From: Celeribacter persicus
GTDB taxonomy: Bacteria > Pseudomonadota > Alphaproteobacteria > Rhodobacterales > Rhodobacteraceae
NCBI RefSeq assembly: GCF_003050785.1
Contig: NZ_QAOH01000004.1
Span: forward strand, 248,001-312,000
Length of the DNA stretch: 64,000 bases
Reading direction: 5' to 3'
A model generated the notes under the pieces. It was given only the letters and a program-made list of their open reading frames with translations, had not been told where the DNA came from and made no database searches. The position numbers and the translations under genes are program-made. Shown one piece after another: positions 26,957-35,715 of the stretch (position 1 is its first letter; the number at the start of each line of letters is the position of its first letter).

Positions 26957-29607
26957 TCCGCCTCCCAGACCTGAGCGACTTCGCCAAGCCGCTCCGTGGC
27001 GGCCGGCATTTTGCGTTTGCAATAGGTGGCGCTTGCGTTGGCCGGCAGGGCGAAGGCGAGGTCGTCATAGTCGCCGCCGGTATCCGGGCCAGGCAGGGCC
27101 GCGCCTCCGGCGAGACTCGACCGTGCCGCGCGCAGATAGCCGGTGATCTCTTCCAGCACGGCCTCGGGATCGTCGAGCTGAAGATCGACGGGCTCGCGCG
27201 GGTAGAGCAGCGAGGCGCTGATGGCGACGTCGTCGCCGAGGAGCGCCTTCACCGCGAAAGCATAGAGGCAGCGTTGAAGTTCGCGTCCGCCGTTCAGCCG
27301 GATCTCACCGCGCGGCGGGCGGCCGGTCTTGTAGTCTCGTACCAACGCGCGCTTGCCGTCGCCCGAGATGTCGAGTCGGTCAATATAGCCGGCGATGTTG
27401 AAGCCCGTGTCAGGGATCGTGACCGGCGTGGTCGTATCCCAGGGCGTTTCCGCGGCGGATTTCGGTTCCGAGCCGCCGAAGGGCACCTCACCGTAGGAGC
27501 GTGCGCCCGGCAGGACATCATCGCCATAAGACAGGGCGCGGCCCGCCATCACGCGAGCGTCGTCGACGGTGCGCCCCCAGATGACGGCCGGCGGAACCGG
27601 ACGCTCGCTCTCCCAGTCGGCGGCGACGGCCTGCGCGGCCTGCGCCACCGCCGCGTCAATGGTTCCCGCGTCGGCCGAGGCAAGGCCGCCCCCGGTTTCG
27701 AGGTCGCGCAAGGCGCGATCGAGAACCATGTGGACGAGATCGCCGATCCCGAGCGCATCGAGCACGAGCGGTTCGGCGCTGCTCTGCGGTTCGCGCCATC
27801 CGAAGGCATAGACCCACACGAAGCTGAGTGGATTGCGCAGCAGGCGGCGCAGCGAGCTGGCCGACTGGGTGCGGCCGAGGATGGCGAGAACGAGCGGATG
27901 ATCCGCCCGTACGAGCCCGTCATGGGGAGTAATCTCGGCCTGCCGCCAGTCGCGCCAGCAGCCCTGCGCACCGACCGCTTGCGGATCGGCTGCGAACTCT
28001 CGGGGCCGGGCCATGAGGCGGTCTGTTTCACTGAAAGCGTGCGCCGGAATCGCGTTGCGGCGCAGATAGATTTCGTCGCCACGCCCGGCGAGCAGAGGGC
28101 TGCGACCCAGCAGACGCCCGTCGCTGTCGCGCCGGGCGCGCGAAAGAACGACGGTCTCGGCCGTCGTGGCGAGGATCGTCTCGAAGTCGCGGCGGTCGGC
28201 GAGGTTGACCGGCAGCGGGTCGAGCACCGGGGTCGGGATGATATGGTCCGGGATCAGCCGGTCTTCGGCAATCCCGCGCGGCCAGCGCGAGGAATTAAGC
28301 CCGAGGAGCCGCACGAAGCGGCGGGGCGACGCTGCGAGCGCGCTGGCGGACATCCAGGCGACGCAGACGCACGCTTCCAGTCCGTCGTCCTGCTTCAGGG
28401 TTTCCAGCGTGGCGTCGATCGAGGCGGCGGGGCCGGCGAGCAGAGCCTTGCGCCAGATCGCCAGCGCGCGGCCCTTGAGGAAGGCTTCTCCGATCTCGCT
28501 GGCGGCCTCCGATCCTTTCACAAGGGTCTCGACCGCCCTGCGCAGCGCGGGAACATGGTCGGCGCCGTCGGGCCAGTCTTCCGGCGTCAGCCGGGCCAGC
28601 AGGCGGTTCCAGGCACCCGGAGTCGAGAGCGGCGCATCGGTCGGCAGCACCCGCAGCCAGCCTTCGGGCAAGGTCTCGAAAGGCCCGCTGTCCCGGCAGA
28701 GCGCCGCAAGGCGGCGCAGCCGAGACTGCGACAGGCCGCGAACCACGATGTCGGCCAGCGCCGCAGCCGCCTGGCCCTCGCGGGTGGCGACGGTGCGGAC
28801 GCCGTGGACGAAGTGCAGGTCGATGTTGGCGTCGGCGCGCAGGGCCAGGAAATGATCGTCATAGTCGGCGGGCGAGGCGGTCGCGATGGCGATCTCCGAG
28901 GACGAGACGCCAGTTGCGAGCAGGCTGCGCACCCAGCGCATCGCCTCGATGGCCTCGTGATAGGCGGTCGCGGCGCTGACAGCGCTGATCCCTGGCGTTT
29001 GCGCCGGTGCGCGCGTGATCGTGACGCCCGTGCCGTCCAGCCATGCGGGAACGCTCCTCGGTCCGGCCGTCCACTGCACCGGGATATGGACGGTGAGGGC
29101 CTGGAGCAGCGACCGCCAGCAGGGCGAGAGTTCGGTAAGGCCGACGATTTCCACGGGGCCGAGGACCGCCGGCGCATGAGCAACGCGGGCGGTCGCGGCG
29201 GTGACAATGTCGAGAGGCCGCATCATGCCGGGCGGAAGCTGGTCGAGGACGGCCGCTTCCAGGCGTGCGATAGCGTCGAGGCGCGAATGATCCGCCGCGC
29301 GTGCGGCAAGATCGATGCCCGCGCGCCAGGCTTTGTGGAGCGTGTCGGCTGCCGCGTCGATCATGCCGGGAAGAGCCTTAATGCTCTCCAGCTCGCCCAT
29401 CGGCGTGGCAGGCAAGGCCGCCTGGATGGCAGCGCGCAGGCTCTCGTCATCGATAGGGCGGGCGAAGCCGCCCGCCAGCCGGATGGCGGCCTGCTCAAAC
29501 GACATGATCTGGAGGCCGTGACGACCGTCACGACCCGCCGCCAGGCGGCTCTCCCGCATGGCGAGGCGACCGTGAACGACCAGGGTGGATCGATGCGCGA
29601 TGGTCAT
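26953..29607 (-). CDS. AddB-like PD-(D/E)XK nuclease/inactivated helicase
   Basis: 884 residues, somewhat shorter than common AddB proteins. The N-terminal 650 residues resemble the non-functional helicase half of AddB without a clear Walker A. The C-terminal nuclease is seen as GYIDRLDISGDGKRALVRDY, with KTGRP following and QRCLYAFA after that. A late Cys (TYCKRK) could belong to the AddB iron-sulphur site, but I cannot locate the full Cys set. It is the first gene of a two-gene operon and is divergent from the WYL regulator across 285 bp. With the downstream helicase it should form a heterodimer that unwinds and degrades DNA ends. Confidence 0.8.
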   Translation of the reverse strand: MTIAHRSTLVVHGRLAMRESRLAAGRDGRHGLQIMSFEQAAIRLAGGFARPIDDESLRAAIQAALPATPMGELESIKALPGMIDAAADTLHKAWRAGIDLAARAADHSRLDAIARLEAAVLDQLPPGMMRPLDIVTAATARVAHAPAVLGPVEIVGLTELSPCWRSLLQALTVHIPVQWTAGPRSVPAWLDGTGVTITRAPAQTPGISAVSAATAYHEAIEAMRWVRSLLATGVSSSEIAIATASPADYDDHFLALRADANIDLHFVHGVRTVATREGQAAAALADIVVRGLSQSRLRRLAALCRDSGPFETLPEGWLRVLPTDAPLSTPGAWNRLLARLTPEDWPDGADHVPALRRAVETLVKGSEAASEIGEAFLKGRALAIWRKALLAGPAASIDATLETLKQDDGLEACVCVAWMSASALAASPRRFVRLLGLNSSRWPRGIAEDRLIPDHIIPTPVLDPLPVNLADRRDFETILATTAETVVLSRARRDSDGRLLGRSPLLAGRGDEIYLRRNAIPAHAFSETDRLMARPREFAADPQAVGAQGCWRDWRQAEITPHDGLVRADHPLVLAILGRTQSASSLRRLLRNPLSFVWVYAFGWREPQSSAEPLVLDALGIGDLVHMVLDRALRDLETGGGLASADAGTIDAAVAQAAQAVAADWESERPVPPAVIWGRTVDDARVMAGRALSYGDDVLPGARSYGEVPFGGSEPKSAAETPWDTTTPVTIPDTGFNIAGYIDRLDISGDGKRALVRDYKTGRPPRGEIRLNGGRELQRCLYAFAVKALLGDDVAISASLLYPREPVDLQLDDPEAVLEEITGYLRAARSSLAGGAALPGPDTGGDYDDLAFALPANASATYCKRKMPAATERLGEVAQVWEAE

Positions 29608-29797
29608 GGCCGTACTCCTTCCGGGCGCCGTCTATTGAAGGGACGTTGGATCAACACCGCCTTAGCCGCCACCTTCGGCGGCCGCGCCGTTGTTACTGGG
29701 ATTGCGCAACACCTTTGGGACGGTGCTGGCCGCCTGCGTACTGGTTACAGCACCTTTCGAACCGCGTTTCGGCATGTCCCGCCCCCCCGGATTGCCA

Positions 29798-29855
29798 TTG
29801 ACGAGCACCCAATATGGGAATAATAATTACATGGGTAGCTTCGATATGTCCATAT
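29798..29855 (+). promoter_or_regulatory. Candidate promoter/operator before WYL-led defence operon
   Basis: TTGACG (29798-29803) lies 17 bp before an AT-rich TAATAA (29821-29826). Downstream, ATATG-TC-CATAT (29844-29855) is a short inverted repeat 37 bp before the regulator start. BrxR/CapW-type WYL repressors bind inverted repeats upstream of their own gene, so this is a reasonable site, seen by eye only. Confidence 0.3.
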
Positions 29856-29892
29856 AGTTTTTATGCTCACCGGCGCTTAGAGGTAGAAGACG

Positions 29893-30753
29893 ATGCGGAA
29901 CGTCGAGACGGCGCTGAAATGGGGAGTCGAACGCCGACTCGAATTTATCGAGTTCCGTCTCTACTGGGAGGGCGGCGTAAATCGGTCAGATATCGTCGAA
30001 GCTTTCGACGTGTCTGTGCCCCAGGCATCGAAGGATTTGACGCTGTATCAAGAGCGGGCTCCACACAATGCTGTCTATGACAAGAGCGCGAAACGCTATG
30101 TCGCTAGTAGCGAGTTTCAGCCCTGCTTTCTGAAGCCAGATGCCGGACAATACCTCAATCAGCTCAGATCCGTAGCCGAAGGCATCTTGGCGTCATCTGA
30201 ATCCTGGATTGCTCGTTCGCCCCCCTATGCCGGACCGCCTGTGCCGGCCCGCGGCGTCAAAAACGACACGTTGCGGACGGTGCTTGAGGCGATCCGGCAT
30301 AACGAGGCGGTAGAGATCAAGTATCAATCGCTCTCCAGCGACGATCCTCGTTGGCGATGGATCGCGCCGCACGCGATCGGCTTTGATGGATATCGCTGGC
30401 ACGTTCGCGCCTTCTGCGACGTCGACAAGACTTTCAAGGACTTCCTGCTGTCCCGGGTCTTGGAGATCAAATCGTTTCGACCAAGCGAGGTGTCGCCCGA
30501 AGATGACGCCGACTGGAACGAGTTCATCACGCTGGAAATAGGACCGCACCCTGATCTCTCCGAGAGCCAGAAGAGGATAATCGGTCTGGATTACGGGATG
30601 CGCGGCGGACGTGCGCGGCTCCGGGTTCGGAAAGCGCTGCGGTACTATGCTCTGAGGCGATTGGGGCTCGACACACCGCCAGAAGCTCGTCGCCCGCAAG
30701 ATCAGCAAATCGTGCTCTTGAATGAGGGGGTTGCCGATGAAGATCATCGATAA
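29893..30753 (+). CDS. WYL-domain transcriptional regulator, BrxR/CapW-like
   Basis: 286 residues in three parts. First comes an N-terminal winged helix-turn-helix (RRLEFIEFRLYWEGGVNRSD, then VSVPQASKDLTLYQER). A WYL domain follows at about 125-205 (VEIKYQSLSSDDPRWRWIAP; HAIGFDGYRWHVRAFCD), then a C-terminal WCX-like segment (LRVRKALRYYALRRLGLD). This is the shape of BrxR/CapW proteins that sit first in BREX, CBASS and restriction loci and repress them until infection. The coding end overlaps the start of the next gene by 17 bases, so it is part of the same transcript. Confidence 0.87.
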   Translation: MRNVETALKWGVERRLEFIEFRLYWEGGVNRSDIVEAFDVSVPQASKDLTLYQERAPHNAVYDKSAKRYVASSEFQPCFLKPDAGQYLNQLRSVAEGILASSESWIARSPPYAGPPVPARGVKNDTLRTVLEAIRHNEAVEIKYQSLSSDDPRWRWIAPHAIGFDGYRWHVRAFCDVDKTFKDFLLSRVLEIKSFRPSEVSPEDDADWNEFITLEIGPHPDLSESQKRIIGLDYGMRGGRARLRVRKALRYYALRRLGLDTPPEARRPQDQQIVLLNEGVADEDHR

Positions 30754-33700
30754 CACCTCGCAACTGTTCGGCGATGATCTGAAAGCGGCGGTGAGGCGTG
30801 GCGCTCGGTTGAAGATTGCTGCGTCGTGCTTTTCGATCTATGCCTTCGAGGCGCTGAAAGCCGAGCTTTCCAAGGTCGAAAGCCTTCAGTTCATTTTCAC
30901 CGCCCCGACGTTCGTGCCAACGGAGGTCACGGATCGCCTGCGCAAGGAACGACGAGAGTTCTTCATCCCGAAGGCTCAGCGGGAGAGCGGTCTCTATGGA
31001 ACGGAGTTTGAAATCCAGCTCCGCAACAAGCTGACGCAAAGGGCCGTCGCGCGCGAATGTGCCGACTGGATACGCAAGAAGGCCAGGTTCCGGTCGAACA
31101 CAACGAAAGCCCCGATGCAGCAGTTCATGCATGTGGCGGGCGATGACGGCGGGATCGCCTACATGCCGATCAGCGGCTTTACGGCCGTCGATCTCGGCTA
31201 CCAGAAAGGTGATGCCGTCTCGAATTTCGTGACGCGGTTCGACGACCCGAATCACACGCAGATGTACCTTCAACTGTTCGACCAAATCTGGTCAGACCCG
31301 GAGAAACTCAATGATGTGACGGCCGCGATCTGCGGCCACATCGAGTCGGTCTACCAGGAGAACTCGCCCGAGCGCATCTATTTCATAATGCTCTACAACA
31401 TCTTCCACGACTTTCTGGACGAGATCGATGAAGACGTCCTGCCGAACGACCTGACCGGCTATCAGGACAGCGTGGTCTGGAACAAGCTCTTCAACTACCA
31501 GAAGGACGCCGCGACCGGCATCATCAACAAGCTCGAAACCTACAACGGGTGCATCCTCGCCGACTCTGTCGGCCTCGGAAAGACGTTCACCGCTCTGGCG
31601 GTGGTCAAGTACTACGAGCTGCGGAACCGGTCCGTTCTCGTGCTCTGCCCCAAGAAGCTCGCGGACAACTGGCGGAACTACAACACCAACCTGACCACCA
31701 ACATATTCGCCAAAGACCGGTTCAACTACGACGTCCTCTGCCACACCGATCTGTCTCGGACGTCAGGCGAATCCTTCGGCATCCCGCTCAATCGGGTGAA
31801 CTGGGGCAACTACGACCTCGTCGTGATCGACGAGTCCCACAATTTCCGCAACAACGACGTCTACAAAGACCGCGAGACGCGCTACCAGAAGCTCATGAAC
31901 AAGGTCATCCGCGCCGGCGTGAAGACCAAGGTTCTGATGCTCTCAGCAACCCCGGTGAACAACCGGTTCACGGATCTGCGCAACCAGCTCGCGCTCGCCT
32001 ATGAGGGGCAGTCCGAGGCGCTCAGCAAGAATCTGAAGGCCCAGACCAGTGTCGAAGAGATTTTCCGACGAGCCCAGAAGGCTTTCAATGAGTGGTCTTC
32101 CCTGCCGCCGGACGAGAGGACGGCCGCTTCGATCCTAAGGGCGCTCGATTTCGACTTCTTTGAGCTTCTCGATGCCGTGACCATCGCCCGGTCACGCAAG
32201 CACATCGAGACCTTTTACGACACCAAGGACATCGGGAAGTTCCCCCAAAGGCGCAAGCCGCTCTCTTATCATCGCCCGATCACCGAGCGGTCCGACGTCA
32301 TGGGGTTCAACGACATCTTCACTCAGCTTTCGGTGCTAAAGCTCGCGGTCTACGCCCCGATCAGCTACATCCTGCCCAGCCGTCTGCGGAAGTATGAGGA
32401 GATCTACGACACGCAGGTCGAGGGCGGACGCGGCAAGCTCAGACAGGCCGATCGTGAGCGCAGCCTCCAGGCGCTCATGACAACCAACCTGCTGAAACGC
32501 CTGGAGAGCTCTGTCGCCGCGTTCCGCCTCACGCTTCGGTCTCTCGGCGCCAACATCTCGCGCACGCTCGATGCGATCGACGAATTCGAGAAAACCGGAC
32601 GCGGCGACAGCGTCAGTGACTACCTTGCAGACGTGAGCGACTTCGACCCGGAGGACGATGACCTCTCCGGCCTCGACGAGTTCACGGTCGGGAAGAAGGT
32701 CCAGATCAGCCTCGCCGACATGGACCTGCCATCCTGGAAGCACGACCTCGCAGCGGACCTCGTCCTCATCGAAGACCTCATCGCCTCGATGGACAAGGTA
32801 AAGCCGACTGACGACGCCAAGCTTCAGCATCTGCTTGCCATGGTCAGGCAGAAGGTCGACGAGCCTCTGAACACCGGAAACCGCAAGGTGCTGGTCTTCA
32901 CCGCCTTCGCAGACACCGCCAACTACCTCTTCGACAACCTGGCGCCCTTCGCACAGCAGCTCGGGCTGCATGTCGCCAAGGTCACCGGGTCGGACGCGCC
33001 CAAGACTACGCTCAAGAAGTCCTACGACTTCCAGAGCGTCCTGACCCTGTTCTCTCCGCGGTCGAAGGAAAAGGCCATCGTCCTGCCGAACGAGCCCGGC
33101 GAACTGGACATCCTCATCGGCACCGACTGCATCTCGGAAGGCCAGAACCTTCAGGACTGCGACTTCCTGATCAACTACGACATCCACTGGAACCCTGTCC
33201 GCATTATTCAGCGGTTCGGCCGGATAGACCGGATCGGATCGCAGAATGCCCAGATCCAGCTGGTCAACTACTGGCCGGACATCACCCTCGACGAATACAT
33301 CAACCTCAAGGAGCGCGTCGAAAATCGGATGGTGATCGCCGACGTGACAGCGACCGGCGACGACAACGTGCTGACCGCCAAATCCAGCGACATCGCTTAC
33401 CGCAAGGAACAGCTCAAGCGCCTCCAGGACGAGGTGATCGAGCTGGAGGACGTAAAGGCCGGCATCTCCATCACCGACCTTGGCCTCAACGACTTCCGGA
33501 TGGACCTGCTCAATTACGTCAAGGAGCATGGCGAGCTCGACAACGTGCCCTTCGGTATGCACGCCGTGGTCCCCGCGCAACCGGAGCTGGGCTTGCAGCC
33601 CGGGGTCATCTTCGCGCTGAAGAACATCCATGACAGCGTGAACGTCAACCAGCAGAACCGGCTGCACCCGTTCTACTTGGTCTACATCGACGACGACGGC

Positions 33701-34009
33701 CGGATCGTCGCCGACCACACCGAGGTCAAGCGCCTGCTCGACTTGATCCGATCCAGCTGCAAGGCGCGGATCGAGCCGATCCACGACGTTTGCCGCATCT
33801 TCAACGAGCGCACCGAGGACGGGCGCAAGATGGGCCGCTATTCCGACCTGCTCTCAAGCGCGATCCGATCGATGATCGAGGTGAAGGAAGAGAAGGATAT
33901 CGACAGCCTGTTCAGCGGCGGCCGAACCACGGCGCTGACCCATACCATCAAGGGGCTGGACGATTTCGAGCTGATCGCCTTCCTGGCCATCGAAGGGGGC
34001 GCGTCATGA
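30737..34009 (+). CDS. PLD-like domain fused to SNF2-type helicase
   Basis: 1090 residues. The first 150 or so resemble a phospholipase-D-type nuclease domain (LFGDDLKAAVRRGARLKIAA, FTAPTFVPTEVTDRL). A SNF2-group SF2 motor follows: Walker A DSVGLGKT at 276-283, the DESH box at 365-368, motif III LSATPVNNRF, and motif VI QRFGRIDRIGSQN from residue 825. An insertion rich in Asp lies between the lobes (about 620-665). The start behind GAGGGG at 30737 is favoured over one five codons earlier. Such proteins move along DNA in restriction-type systems. The stop overlaps the DUF4391 start (ATGA). Confidence 0.9.
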   Translation: MKIIDNTSQLFGDDLKAAVRRGARLKIAASCFSIYAFEALKAELSKVESLQFIFTAPTFVPTEVTDRLRKERREFFIPKAQRESGLYGTEFEIQLRNKLTQRAVARECADWIRKKARFRSNTTKAPMQQFMHVAGDDGGIAYMPISGFTAVDLGYQKGDAVSNFVTRFDDPNHTQMYLQLFDQIWSDPEKLNDVTAAICGHIESVYQENSPERIYFIMLYNIFHDFLDEIDEDVLPNDLTGYQDSVVWNKLFNYQKDAATGIINKLETYNGCILADSVGLGKTFTALAVVKYYELRNRSVLVLCPKKLADNWRNYNTNLTTNIFAKDRFNYDVLCHTDLSRTSGESFGIPLNRVNWGNYDLVVIDESHNFRNNDVYKDRETRYQKLMNKVIRAGVKTKVLMLSATPVNNRFTDLRNQLALAYEGQSEALSKNLKAQTSVEEIFRRAQKAFNEWSSLPPDERTAASILRALDFDFFELLDAVTIARSRKHIETFYDTKDIGKFPQRRKPLSYHRPITERSDVMGFNDIFTQLSVLKLAVYAPISYILPSRLRKYEEIYDTQVEGGRGKLRQADRERSLQALMTTNLLKRLESSVAAFRLTLRSLGANISRTLDAIDEFEKTGRGDSVSDYLADVSDFDPEDDDLSGLDEFTVGKKVQISLADMDLPSWKHDLAADLVLIEDLIASMDKVKPTDDAKLQHLLAMVRQKVDEPLNTGNRKVLVFTAFADTANYLFDNLAPFAQQLGLHVAKVTGSDAPKTTLKKSYDFQSVLTLFSPRSKEKAIVLPNEPGELDILIGTDCISEGQNLQDCDFLINYDIHWNPVRIIQRFGRIDRIGSQNAQIQLVNYWPDITLDEYINLKERVENRMVIADVTATGDDNVLTAKSSDIAYRKEQLKRLQDEVIELEDVKAGISITDLGLNDFRMDLLNYVKEHGELDNVPFGMHAVVPAQPELGLQPGVIFALKNIHDSVNVNQQNRLHPFYLVYIDDDGRIVADHTEVKRLLDLIRSSCKARIEPIHDVCRIFNERTEDGRKMGRYSDLLSSAIRSMIEVKEEKDIDSLFSGGRTTALTHTIKGLDDFELIAFLAIEGGAS

Positions 34010-34761
34010 CCCTCTACGATTGGCCCCGCGCCGCAGCCTTCGGGCGCGTGATCCCCAAGAACAAGATCTACAAGCACGCCGGGGCGAACACGGGCCTCAA
34101 GGACCTCTTCGTGCGCGAGGTGGACCAGATCGTCTGGTCGCACAAGCTGGCGCCCGAGACGGTCAATCTGGCGGCCACTCGCCAAGTGGCCGAGATACAG
34201 GTCTTCCGCATCGCCGCACGCACCGCGACGCTGGACGCGGCTGTGCTGCGCGCCGTCGACAAGGCCATCCCCTTTCCGCTGATCTTCGAGGTGGCCCATG
34301 GCGGCCGCGTCAGGTTGGCCGCGGCCTACAAGCGGCCTAGCGAGGCCGACAGCGCCCGCTGGGTGGTGGGTGACTATTTCCAGGGGGAATGGCTGCCGGA
34401 AGACCTGCCGCGCACCCCATTGCCGGTGGCGCTGAACATGGGCGCGCTGTACGAGCGGCTGCTCGAGCCGCTGGTGGCGGGTCAGACGGCCCGGTTGGTC
34501 CCGGGCATGGGCGAGGCCCAGCAGACACCCTTCACCCCTGCCGAGGCGGAGCACCCCGTGTCGCTGGCGGAGCGCATCGCGCAGGCCGAGGCGATCAAGG
34601 CGCAGGCGCGTGAGGTCGAGCGGATCAAGGCGCGACTAGGGCGTGAGAAGCAATTCAACAAGCGTGTGGCGATAAATGCCGAGCTTCGCGCGGCAGTGAG
34701 CCACCTGCAAAAACTTCAGGCTTCCGGCGATATCCAGATAGGTCAAAATCATGGAGATTGA
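34006..34761 (+). CDS. DUF4391-family protein of the defence operon
   Basis: 251 residues: MTLYDWPRAAAFGRVIPKNK, then IYKHAGANTGLKDLFVREVD and QIVWSHKLAPETVNLAAT. This matches DUF4391, a small family that accompanies SNF2 helicases and DNA methyltransferases in defence loci. A helical C-terminal half (residues 185-245) looks like a coiled coil (AERIAQAEAIKAQAREVERI). The biochemical role is unknown to me; it may bridge helicase and nuclease. It overlaps the genes on both sides (ATGA upstream, 11 bases downstream). Confidence 0.85.
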   Translation: MTLYDWPRAAAFGRVIPKNKIYKHAGANTGLKDLFVREVDQIVWSHKLAPETVNLAATRQVAEIQVFRIAARTATLDAAVLRAVDKAIPFPLIFEVAHGGRVRLAAAYKRPSEADSARWVVGDYFQGEWLPEDLPRTPLPVALNMGALYERLLEPLVAGQTARLVPGMGEAQQTPFTPAEAEHPVSLAERIAQAEAIKAQAREVERIKARLGREKQFNKRVAINAELRAAVSHLQKLQASGDIQIGQNHGD

Positions 34762-35704
34762 TACGATATATTCCTATCCCGATCTCGACGTATTGAACGA
34801 GATCGTTTCCGGCCCGCAAATAGAAGTGGCTTCGCCGTTCTATTCATCAGCCTCACTTAAGTTGGTTACCAAGGGCGGTGTAAAACGAATGGCGCTAATC
34901 ACGCGCCTGCCAACTCAGTACATAATGCCCTCAGCATTCATTGAAAACGATCCGAAGCCATTGTCGGCCCTCTTCAGCATAATGAATGATCGACTCAGAG
35001 TGTATGCGTTACCATCTCTTCATGCCAAGCTATACTTGCAGGATAGTCTTGCATGGGTTGGAAGCGCCAACATGACCTTAAACGGGTTTTCCGGAAAGCC
35101 TGAGATTATCATTCGATTTAAGGACCGAGAGAAGTATTGGAGAGGCATATTTTCTGATTATCGTAACCTCGCCAATCCGGTCAACAAGGCCAATCTGGAG
35201 AAACTCCAAAGATGGATTGACCTTGGACTCACAAAAGTGAGGAGCCAGGAGAATACCGCCGAAAGGCCTTCAGGGGAGACCGCTTACGCACCACTCACTT
35301 TTGAAGATTTCGTTGAGTGGTTGGCCGAACCAAGTCAGCCACACCCATCAATCCGAAAGCACATACTCGACCGAGTGAAGGGAAAAAACTTCATGAGCGG
35401 TCACGTACCGCCAGCATTTCATGGGGCAATGGCGTTTCTACGTCTGAAAAGCGAGTACCGAAGTCGCTTAGTAAAGACCAACGATACGTCTATCCCCTCG
35501 GACATTATTTCTGACTTCGCGTCCTTTGTTGAAAAACATGGAGACGAATATCGAGGGCCACAAGGCGGGTATTGGCGAAGTTATCTCTCAACAAGGCTTG
35601 GAGGCGCGCAGCGCAGTGGAGGTGCGGGAGACACCGTTGCGAAGAAATGTCTCGTACTGATTCCCGCTTATGTCAACGCGCGACGACAGCCACAATTCGG
35701 ATAA
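34751..35704 (+). CDS. Phospholipase-D-like (HKD) nuclease
   Basis: 317 residues with a single HKD motif, LHAKLYLQDSLAWVGSANMT (H-x-K then G-S-x-N), in the first third, so an active enzyme would be a dimer. The family includes the BfiI/Nuc-type nucleases and PLD nucleases in DISARM-like loci. The C-terminal 120 residues are unassigned and the last 30 (RLGGAQRSGGAG...) look poorly conserved. A+T content is clearly higher than in the DUF4391 gene, starting almost at the gene border. Confidence 0.8.
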   Translation: MEIDTIYSYPDLDVLNEIVSGPQIEVASPFYSSASLKLVTKGGVKRMALITRLPTQYIMPSAFIENDPKPLSALFSIMNDRLRVYALPSLHAKLYLQDSLAWVGSANMTLNGFSGKPEIIIRFKDREKYWRGIFSDYRNLANPVNKANLEKLQRWIDLGLTKVRSQENTAERPSGETAYAPLTFEDFVEWLAEPSQPHPSIRKHILDRVKGKNFMSGHVPPAFHGAMAFLRLKSEYRSRLVKTNDTSIPSDIISDFASFVEKHGDEYRGPQGGYWRSYLSTRLGGAQRSGGAGDTVAKKCLVLIPAYVNARRQPQFG

Positions 35705-35715
35705 GGACAGAACGC

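Noticed and set aside
27274-29823. 849-codon plus-strand open frame opposite the AddB-like gene
   Set aside because: It has no domain; it mirrors the GC-rich codon pattern of the real minus-strand gene, which carries clear nuclease motifs.
32336-33784. 482-codon minus-strand open frame inside the SNF2 helicase
   Set aside because: It lies wholly within the helicase motor and lacks domains or a ribosome site.
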